The notes beneath the pieces were generated by a model. The model saw only the letters and a program-made list of their open reading frames with translations, was not told where the DNA came from and ran no database searches. DNA of 11,409 bases, taken from contig DATDIX010000335.1 of assembly GCA_036520835.1 (NCBI GenBank), positions 1-11,409 on the forward strand, read 5' to 3'. Positions 6,206 to 11,409 of this stretch are shown in pieces (positions within the stretch are counted from its first letter, which is position 1; every line of letters begins with the position of its first letter). The DNA comes from VBAT01 sp036520835 (lineage in GTDB: Bacteria > Bacteroidota > Bacteroidia > Chitinophagales > Chitinophagaceae). The translations under genes and the position numbers were made by a program.

Positions 6206-6710
6206 TTTCTTCTTCTATATCATCGGCTTTAAAAGAAAAATGCCTTTGTGCCAGGTAACTGAAGAGGATAACGATGCTGGTGGTGAACACCTGGGCCAAC
6301 ACCGGGTAAATATGAAATTGTTCTACAAAGATTTTAAGGAGAATATAGTTCAGCGCCAGGTTGAACATACAGATCATGAAATAGCGGAAAAGCTGTATCC
6401 TTCCCTTCATTTTTGAATCGCTGAAGACCACGTATTTTGACATAAAAAAACCAATGGGAAAAGTGATACAGAATGAAACAAACAATGCGGCAACGTGGGC
6501 CTTGAAAGCATAGATACCGAAGTGAAATTCCTTTTCGGCGAAAATATAGGTGTAGCTGACAAAGTATACCAGGAATCCCAGCAGGGTGTTCCCCCCACCC
6601 GATGCCGCATAGCGAAAGGTTTGCAGGTTCATCAACCTGCGGAAAGGCGGGTAAAAGAAATCAATGACCGGTAAGATCAGGTCCCTGGCGCTATGTATAT
6701 GACGTCTCAA
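6195..6710 (-). CDS. GtrA-family membrane protein
   Basis: 171 residues with four predicted membrane helices (~42-58, 74-96, 106-128, 134-160). The pattern matches GtrA/DPMS1-like proteins (PF04138): FRYAASGGGNTLLGFLVYF before and in helix one, FPIGFFMSKYVVFSD after helix two, LFRYFMICMFNLALNY in helix three, and QRHFSF after helix four. The family is linked to moving polyprenyl-phosphate sugars across the inner membrane for envelope glycosylation. No glycosyltransferase gene is adjacent, so its partner is not visible. The start is TTG 6708-6710: the conserved-looking segment VIDFFYPPFRRLMNLQ begins before the first ATG (residue 27), and no nearer ATG or GTG exists. Its last codons overlap the end of the DUF4403 gene. 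Confidence 0.87.
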   Translation of the reverse strand: MRRHIHSARDLILPVIDFFYPPFRRLMNLQTFRYAASGGGNTLLGFLVYFVSYTYIFAEKEFHFGIYAFKAHVAALFVSFCITFPIGFFMSKYVVFSDSKMKGRIQLFRYFMICMFNLALNYILLKIFVEQFHIYPVLAQVFTTSIVILFSYLAQRHFSFKADDIEEETTN

Positions 6711-6747
6711 AGCGAGGCAAAGTAATTGAAAGAATTTTCAAGTACCA

Positions 6748-6771
6748 AACCTGCCTGCCGTCAGGCAGGTT
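6748..6771. repeat. Interspersed palindromic repeat (REP-like hairpin)
   Basis: Arms AACCTGCCTG (6748-6757) and CAGGCAGGTT (6762-6771) are perfect inverted repeats of 10 bases around a CCGT loop. Read in frame it encodes PACRQAG, a peptide I recall appearing spuriously in many Bacteroidota annotations because this palindrome is scattered through those genomes; this recall was not checked. It lies between the divergent GtrA and argS genes. No coding role is likely. As RNA it would fold into a stable hairpin on either strand but has no U-tract, so it is not a typical terminator. Confidence 0.75.
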
Positions 6772-6821
6772 CCATCCTGACAATTATCGTTATCAAATTC
6801 CAAATTCCCTTCCCGCCTTCG

Positions 6822-6829
6822 TACATTCG
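6822..6829 (+). promoter_or_regulatory. Possible -7 element of argS (TACATTCG)
   Basis: TACATTCG differs from TAnnTTTG at one base and ends 19 bases before ATG 6849. No TTTG is seen at the expected -33 distance. Its placement agrees with the other -7-like elements in this window and would exclude the palindrome from the argS transcript. Confidence 0.3.
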
Positions 6830-6848
6830 CAGCCAAAACAAAGAAGGG

Positions 6849-8624
6849 ATGAGTATCGCAAACGGGATAAAACCACTGGTTGTAAAGGCGCTGAAGGAGT
6901 TGTATGACCAGGATTTCAAGGAGGCAGATCTTACTGTCAGTATTACCAAGCCGGAGTTTGAAGGAGATTATACTATCGTTCTTTTTTCATTTGTCAAGCA
7001 ATTAAAAAAGTCACCTGAGCAACTGGGAAAAGAGATCGGGGAAGCATTGATCAAAAACGATCCTGCCTTATTTACTGCTCACAATGTCATCAAAGGATTC
7101 CTCAACCTTACCATTGCTGACAGCTATTGGAAGGATTTCCTGCAAACAAATTTTTCGGATAAGCAAATTGGCCTGAGACCGGCTAATCAACAACGGATCA
7201 TCGTTGAATACTCCTCTCCTAATACCAATAAGCCTTTGCATCTTGGCCACCTGCGGAATAATTTCCTTGGATGGAGTGTGGCGGAGATATTGAAATATTC
7301 CGGTCATACTGTATTCAAGACGGCGATACTGAATGACCGCGGTATTCATATCTGCAAATCAATGGTGGCCTGGCAACTTTTTGCCAATGGAGCCACGCCG
7401 GCATCAACCGGAATAAAAGGTGATCATTTTGTCGGCGATTACTATGTGATGTTTGGCACGGAACATAAAAAGCAAATCGAAAAGCTGATGGCAGAAGGGA
7501 TGAGTAAGGAAGATGCGGAGAAGAATGCCCCCCTCATGCAGGCGGCCCAGCAAATGTTACTGGACTGGGAGAATGGCAATGAGGCCGTAAGAACATTATG
7601 GGAGAAAATGAATAGCTGGGTCTATGAAGGATTTAATGAAACTTATAAAAAGATCGGGAGCGATTTTGATAAGAACTATTTTGAAAGCAAGACCTACTTG
7701 CTCGGGAAAGAATTTGTACAGGATGGTTTGGACCAGGGTGTTTTTTTCAAAAAAGAAGACGGCAGCGTATGGATAGACCTGACGGCTGACGGGCTCGATG
7801 AAAAACTGGTATTAAGAAAAGACGGCACTTCTGTATATATCACGCAGGACCTGGGCCTCGCTGATAAAAAATATGAAGAGTTTAAGTATGACCAGAGCAT
7901 TTATGTGATAGCGGATGAACAGAACTACCACATGAAAGTATTGAAGCTGATCCTGCAAAAATTACATAAGCCTTATGCGGATGGCATCTATCACCTGAGT
8001 TATGGATTGGTGGAGCTCCCTTCCGGCAGAATGAAAACCCGCGAAGGCACGGTAGTGGATGCCGATGATATCATTGAGGAATTAAAGAGAGTGGCCCGGC
8101 AGAAAACCGAAGACCTGGGAAAGGTAAAAGACTTTACTCCTGCAGAGCTCGATGAGCTATATGATATCATTGCACTGGGAGCATTGAAATTTTTCCTGCT
8201 GCGGGTGGATCCAAAGAAAAGAATGGTCTTCAATCCCGAGGAGAGCATAGACTTCCATGGATTTACCGGGCCTTTTGTTCAATATACACATGCCAGGATA
8301 AGATCTATATTAAGGAAAGAAAAAGCAGTAGGGAATTTGTCAGCAGTTAGCAGTTTACTGCCAAAGGAAAAAGAACTGATCGTTTTGCTGGAGCAGTATT
8401 CAGCTACTCTCGACCAGGCATTGCAGGAGCATAATCCTTCTGTTCTCGCTATCTATGCTTTTAACGTGGCAAAAACATTCAATACTTTCTATACAGAACA
8501 TTCCATTATGAGCGCTGAATCGGAGGAAAAGAAACAACTGCGCTTGCAGCTTTCTGAACTTACCGCCAATGTGATCGCTTCATCCATGGCATTGCTGGGG
8601 ATCAGGGTGCCGGAAAGAATGTGA
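6849..8624 (+). CDS. argS: Arginine--tRNA ligase
   Basis: 591 residues, normal length. Class I synthetase that charges tRNA-Arg with arginine using ATP in the cytoplasm. The N-terminal Add-1 domain (tRNA D-loop recognition) covers ~1-110. The HIGH motif is HLGH at 131-134 in NTNKPLHLGHLRNNF; the arginine-pocket region YSSPN precedes it. The KMSKS equivalent is GRMKTREGT from residue 393. The DALR anticodon-binding domain begins around FTGPFVQYTHARIRSIL (~470) and ends with the typical LLGIRVPERM. ATG 6849 follows GAAGGG directly and begins MSIANGIKP; the open frame reaches 6726, but those 41 residues include the palindrome-encoded PACRQAG and no Add-1 sequence, so they are non-coding. It stands alone, between opposite-strand genes. 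Confidence 0.97.
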   Translation: MSIANGIKPLVVKALKELYDQDFKEADLTVSITKPEFEGDYTIVLFSFVKQLKKSPEQLGKEIGEALIKNDPALFTAHNVIKGFLNLTIADSYWKDFLQTNFSDKQIGLRPANQQRIIVEYSSPNTNKPLHLGHLRNNFLGWSVAEILKYSGHTVFKTAILNDRGIHICKSMVAWQLFANGATPASTGIKGDHFVGDYYVMFGTEHKKQIEKLMAEGMSKEDAEKNAPLMQAAQQMLLDWENGNEAVRTLWEKMNSWVYEGFNETYKKIGSDFDKNYFESKTYLLGKEFVQDGLDQGVFFKKEDGSVWIDLTADGLDEKLVLRKDGTSVYITQDLGLADKKYEEFKYDQSIYVIADEQNYHMKVLKLILQKLHKPYADGIYHLSYGLVELPSGRMKTREGTVVDADDIIEELKRVARQKTEDLGKVKDFTPAELDELYDIIALGALKFFLLRVDPKKRMVFNPEESIDFHGFTGPFVQYTHARIRSILRKEKAVGNLSAVSSLLPKEKELIVLLEQYSATLDQALQEHNPSVLAIYAFNVAKTFNTFYTEHSIMSAESEEKKQLRLQLSELTANVIASSMALLGIRVPERM

Positions 8625-8640
8625 TAATTCTTCCTGTCAA

Positions 8641-9456
8641 TTACAGCGCCGCATGGAAATCCCACCAGCTGACGTAATTGACGGGTTTATTCAGATCACC
8701 CTGGAAAAAGTCAAGGTATGATTGCCGGGTCTCCTCATAGGTTTTCCATTTTCCTTTTGTGTCTTCACCAAACGGGCCGGATGAACTGGCAAGATGCCGG
8801 AACTGAATTATTTTCCTTGCTCTTTGTTCTACTCCATTCCGGATACGCCGGTAAGCGGGATAATACCATTTTTTTTCCCGGCTTAAATTGATCGGGTTAA
8901 ACCCATCGCCCTGGTTGATCAGTTTAAATTTTGTATACCCTTTTTGCTTTAATATGTCCAGCCATTCCAGGTGAACGGCTTCGCAGGAAACATAAGGCGG
9001 CTTTATGCCGGAATCCGGGATATCGTTGAGGCATAAAAAATCATTTCCTTCTATATCCACTTTCATATAATAAGGAACCCCGTATTCTTCAAAAAGACTT
9101 TTTGTTGTCACACAGGGCACGTTGATCGTTTCAAAGCTTGTGTTATTCCGGCTGCCGATAGTCTTGTCAAAGGAACTCCATTCGCTGGTATATAAGTTTA
9201 CATAGAACGGTAATACCCCTGCTTCTTTTGCCACTCCTGCATTGAGGATCGTTAACCGGTTTGCTTTGATGGCATCTTTGAATTTTTCTTTGCAATGATT
9301 GGCCAGTTCAGGATTTGCCTCTACGGCCAGAACATGATATCCTTTTTCGAGATAATAAGTAGTGTCTTCTCCTTTATGCAGTCCAATATCAAATACCAGG
9401 TTTTCCTTCAGTTTCATTCCGGGTGGTTTAGTAGAAATGTCAAATATAAAGGACAT
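8641..9456 (-). CDS. FkbM-family SAM-dependent methyltransferase
   Basis: 271 residues. FkbM-type (PF05050) class I methyltransferase: motif I VFDIGLHKGEDTTYYL (21-36) forms the S-adenosylmethionine loop, acidic residue E46 in VLAVEANPE would hold the ribose, and MKVDIEGND (131-139) is the family's signature, followed by PPYVSCEA. The last ~85 residues, rich in Arg and Trp, form an extension whose role I cannot name. Family members O-methylate sugars or other hydroxyls; the acceptor is not deducible. The start ATG 9456 begins MSFIFDIS; a second ATG at residue 14 (MKLKENLVFDIG) is an alternative. Its stop faces the argS stop across 16 bases. The gap to the TPR gene is 155 bases, so it may have its own promoter. 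Confidence 0.87.
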   Translation of the reverse strand: MSFIFDISTKPPGMKLKENLVFDIGLHKGEDTTYYLEKGYHVLAVEANPELANHCKEKFKDAIKANRLTILNAGVAKEAGVLPFYVNLYTSEWSSFDKTIGSRNNTSFETINVPCVTTKSLFEEYGVPYYMKVDIEGNDFLCLNDIPDSGIKPPYVSCEAVHLEWLDILKQKGYTKFKLINQGDGFNPINLSREKKWYYPAYRRIRNGVEQRARKIIQFRHLASSSGPFGEDTKGKWKTYEETRQSYLDFFQGDLNKPVNYVSWWDFHAAL

Positions 9457-9473
9457 GACCGGATTATCACAAA

Positions 9474-9488
9474 CTGGCTGGCAGCCAG
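9474..9488. repeat. Short palindrome upstream of the FkbM gene
   Basis: CTGGCTG (9474-9480) and CAGCCAG (9482-9488) form a perfect 7-base inverted repeat around one base, 17 bases upstream of ATG 9456. It is a possible operator or a chance palindrome; no regulator is evident. Confidence 0.3.
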
Positions 9489-9507
9489 CTCATTTTGAAA
9501 AGTTCGA

Positions 9508-9523
9508 TTGGGAAATTGGGAAA
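9508..9523. repeat. Tandem octamer TTGGGAAA x2
   Basis: Two adjacent copies of TTGGGAAA lie in the gap between the TPR and FkbM genes. A short tandem repeat prone to slippage; no function is indicated. Confidence 0.5.
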
Positions 9524-9539
9524 TTTGTTTCTAACTGAG

Positions 9540-9562
9540 CATTTCTGCTGGTATCAGAAATG
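9540..9562 (-). terminator. Hairpin downstream of the TPR gene, weak terminator candidate
   Basis: CATTTCTG (9540-9547) and CAGAAATG (9555-9562) form an 8-base stem with a 7-base loop, about 50 bases past the stop of the TPR gene. No U-tract follows on the minus strand and the stem is AT-rich, so intrinsic termination is doubtful; it may be an mRNA end-protecting hairpin or chance. Confidence 0.25.
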
Positions 9563-9611
9563 TCCCTCCTGATAGCATTTTGTATAATAATTTGTTTTAC
9601 GGGCAATGAGG

Positions 9612-10661
9612 TTAGAGTCCTCCTCCCGGCATTTGTTTTTTCTGTTTCAGTGAGGAAAGACTGGGATCCATTTCAATGGCCTTATCGCAAAGCTTTTGCC
9701 CTTTATCTTTTTCTCCTTTTTTCTGGTAGCTCATGCCGATCATATATAAAGCAGCAGCATTTTGCTTATCGTAATATAATATAGTGTCCCAGTAGTCAAT
9801 GGCTTCATTGTATTTGCCTTTGTAATAACAGGCTTCTGCTACCATATTCAGAACATTGATATCGCTGGGTTTTCGTTTTAATATCTCATTCATGATCTTC
9901 AAGCCGTTTTCAAGATCACCTGCATCCAGGTAAGCAATGCCAAGGTTCTCCATGTAGTCATTGTTTTTGCGCAATCCTTTATTGCCTGCTTCCAGCATAT
10001 ACTTCAGGCAGTTCTTCGCATCATTCATCGCATAGTAGACCAACGCCATTTCATATATCCAGTAAGGTTTGGTGGTATCCAGTGCCACCGCTTTCTGAAA
10101 ATAGGGGATCGATTGCTTGTAATTCCGCATACTGGCATAGCTGCGGGCAATCATATAGGGTGCTTCTGCATTCAGTGGGTCTTCTTCGGCAGCAACAGTT
10201 AATACCTGGACAGCTTCCCCATAATTATCCCGGTCATAATGCACTTTGCCGATATAATAATTGACCTTTTCAGCGGGATCAGCCTGTTTCAGTTTACGGG
10301 CATAGAGCATAACATCATCCTCTTGTTTCAGGTTATAGGAAAGTGCCAGCAGTTGTTTATAATTGGCTGCAGAATTATCACCGAGTTGTTCTAATTTTTT
10401 ATAGGTCTCTCTTGCTTTATGATATTTGCGCAGGTCCATATAAACAATCGCCAGTTCTGCCAGTACGGCTTTATTGGCCGTATCATATTTCAATGCTTTT
10501 TCAAACTGCTTCAGCGATTCCATTTTCCGGCCATTCTGTTTTTCCAAAAGGCCTTTTTGAAAAAAAAGATCAGCGCTGTCCTTGTTTTGTGAAAAGGCAA
10601 AAAGGGAAATAATCAGTAAGAGAAGAGTTACCGGGGCTTTGCGGAGCAGGTTGTTTTTCAT
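9612..10661 (-). CDS. Exported tetratricopeptide-repeat protein
   Basis: 349 residues. A Sec signal peptide (MKNNLLRKAPVTLLLLIISLFAFSQ) with likely cleavage after AFS (residue 24) sends it to the periplasm or beyond; there is no lipobox. From about residue 29 to the end I count nine consecutive TPR units of ~34 residues, with typical W/L-G-Y-A-F-A-P positions, for example KYHKARETYKKLEQL, NYGEAVQVLTVAAEEDP, NYKQSIPYFQKAVALDT, KYNEAIDYWDTILYYD and GQKLCDKAIEMDP. A short polar tail ends in PGGGL. Such proteins are protein-interaction scaffolds; the partner is unknown. I chose ATG 10661 because it begins the signal peptide; an upstream ATG at 10691 adds ten residues with no signal character. It lies 100 bases after glgB on the same strand. 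Confidence 0.9.
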   Translation of the reverse strand: MKNNLLRKAPVTLLLLIISLFAFSQNKDSADLFFQKGLLEKQNGRKMESLKQFEKALKYDTANKAVLAELAIVYMDLRKYHKARETYKKLEQLGDNSAANYKQLLALSYNLKQEDDVMLYARKLKQADPAEKVNYYIGKVHYDRDNYGEAVQVLTVAAEEDPLNAEAPYMIARSYASMRNYKQSIPYFQKAVALDTTKPYWIYEMALVYYAMNDAKNCLKYMLEAGNKGLRKNNDYMENLGIAYLDAGDLENGLKIMNEILKRKPSDINVLNMVAEACYYKGKYNEAIDYWDTILYYDKQNAAALYMIGMSYQKKGEKDKGQKLCDKAIEMDPSLSSLKQKKQMPGGGL

Positions 10662-10761
10662 TGTACGGATATTCGACAGGATTAGCATCACATGGTTTTT
10701 TAATGTTCATAAATCATGTTACAGACACGATCTATTCCATTCAGAATATGTAAAATACAAA

Positions 10762-11409
10762 TTATTTCAGGATCAGTCCCGCTAATGGTGGTAAATTCAA
10801 ACGGATGCGGTAGATCGTTTGTTCCTCATCCACTAATTCAGAACGTATATCGGGATTATAAACGTTGCCTGTTCCCCAGTATATTGCGCTGTCCGAGTTA
10901 AATATTTCTTTCCCGTAGGTTTTTCCCCTTACGTAAACATCCCAGTCATTGCGTACCACCGGCGTCATATTCAGAACGACCAGGAGATCATCTTCGGGTT
11001 CTTTCCCTTTTCTGCGAAAAACGATCACCGATTCTTCGCGGTGGTTCAGGTCCACCCATTCAAAACCATAAATGTTGAACTGGTTCTCATATAAAGCCGG
11101 TTCATCTTTCAGTAGTTTATTAAGATCACTGACACAATCTTTCATTTTCCGGTGTGCATCGAATTGGAGCAGGTGCCAGTCAAGCTCTGATTTATAATTC
11201 CACTCAGTAGTCTGGCCAAACTCATTTCCCATGAATAATAATTTGGCGCCCGGGTGTGTCCACATATAAGTGTACAGTAATCGAAGATTGGCTGCTTTCT
11301 GCCATTCATCTCCCGGCATTTTAAAAAGCATCGGGCTTTTGCCATGCACTACTTCATCGTGGCTGAGCGGCAGCATGAAATTCTCATCATAATAATACAT
11401 CATGCTGAA
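10762..11409 (-). CDS. glgB: 1,4-alpha-glucan branching enzyme, N-terminal part outside window
   Basis: The last 215 residues of a GH13 branching enzyme, which makes alpha-1,6 branches in glycogen; complete proteins are usually ~630-730 residues. Visible are GH13 region IV (FMLPLSHDEVVHGK, fragment residues 11-24, with the conserved His-Asp pair that stabilises the transition state), KMPGDEWQKAANLRLLYTYMW, and the branching-enzyme hallmark LLFMGNEFGQTTEW, followed by the DWHLLQFDAHR segment. The C-terminal beta-sandwich covers roughly the last 100 residues and ends LNLPPLAGLILK. The frame is open to base 11409, so the N-terminal CBM48 and most of the catalytic barrel lie beyond the edge. No lesion is seen. 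The next gene (TPR) follows after 100 bases. Confidence 0.97.
   Translation of the reverse strand, partial: FSMMYYYDENFMLPLSHDEVVHGKSPMLFKMPGDEWQKAANLRLLYTYMWTHPGAKLLFMGNEFGQTTEWNYKSELDWHLLQFDAHRKMKDCVSDLNKLLKDEPALYENQFNIYGFEWVDLNHREESVIVFRRKGKEPEDDLLVVLNMTPVVRNDWDVYVRGKTYGKEIFNSDSAIYWGTGNVYNPDIRSELVDEEQTIYRIRLNLPPLAGLILK

Noticed and set aside
8636..8682. Inverted repeat GTCAATTAC (8636-8644) / GTAATTGAC (8674-8682) around the FkbM stop as a terminator
   Set aside because: The loop is 29 bases and one arm is coding sequence of the FkbM gene; a 9-base match at this range is expected about once or twice by chance in 11 kb.
9560..9784. A 74-codon plus-strand frame antisense to the end of the TPR gene
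   Set aside because: It mostly overlaps conserved TPR coding sequence and shows no family features or start signals.
10662..10761. Promoter for the TPR gene in the gap after glgB
   Set aside because: On the minus strand a TTTG is present but the only TA-containing match (TAGATCGT) is poor, and TAATCCTG nearer the ATG has two mismatches. No confident element; read-through from glgB is equally possible.
1..11409. CRISPR arrays, transposases, phage genes, toxin-antitoxin pairs, tRNA or rRNA genes
   Set aside because: No regularly spaced repeats, cloverleaf-like sequences, transposase motifs or small paired toxin genes were seen; most of the window is ordinary housekeeping and envelope genes.

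Overview
The window looks like a stretch of chromosome from a member of the Bacteroidota, most likely Chitinophagaceae or a close relative. I infer this from protein content and sequence style: a DUF4403 lipoprotein, small stand-alone AraC regulators, DUF1801 and YdeI/OmpD-associated proteins, few Shine-Dalgarno sequences, and TAnnTTTG-like -7 elements close to start codons. No database search was possible, so all family names come from recognising motifs.

Layout. Positions 1-1543 (minus) hold the N-terminal four fifths of dnaK, cut by the window edge. A 289-base divergent intergenic region (1544-1832) follows, with tandem T-rich repeats and a sigma54-like site facing dnaK. From 1833 three plus-strand genes lie close together: a DUF3052 + YdeI/OmdA two-domain protein, a DUF1801 protein and a stand-alone AraC-type DNA-binding protein (to 3369). 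An AT-rich, unrecognised secreted or lipoprotein gene (3373-4116, minus) sits between the AraC gene and a VOC/glyoxalase-fold gene (4221-4679, plus). Next are a DUF4403 lipoprotein (4775-6205, plus), a GtrA-family membrane protein (6195-6710, minus, with overlapping 3' ends) and argS (6849-8624, plus), the last preceded by a strong interspersed palindrome. The right end is minus-strand: a FkbM-type methyltransferase (8641-9456), an exported nine-TPR protein (9612-10661) and the C-terminal part of the glycogen branching enzyme glgB (10762-11409, cut by the window edge).

How the genes fit together. Most of the window is core housekeeping (protein folding, arginyl-tRNA charging, glycogen synthesis) mixed with envelope proteins. 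The part that most resembles an accessory module is 1833-4679, where YdeI/OmdA-like, DUF1801, AraC and VOC proteins cluster; such families often sit together in small-molecule or antimicrobial tolerance neighbourhoods, but the shared role here is inference. No CRISPR array, phage, transposase, toxin-antitoxin pair, tRNA or rRNA is visible. I see no convincing wholly new system. The most interesting signals are regulatory (dnaK upstream region, recurrent -7-like elements giving very short leaders), the palindromic repeat and its partial match upstream of dnaK, and the foreign-looking gene between AraC and VOC.
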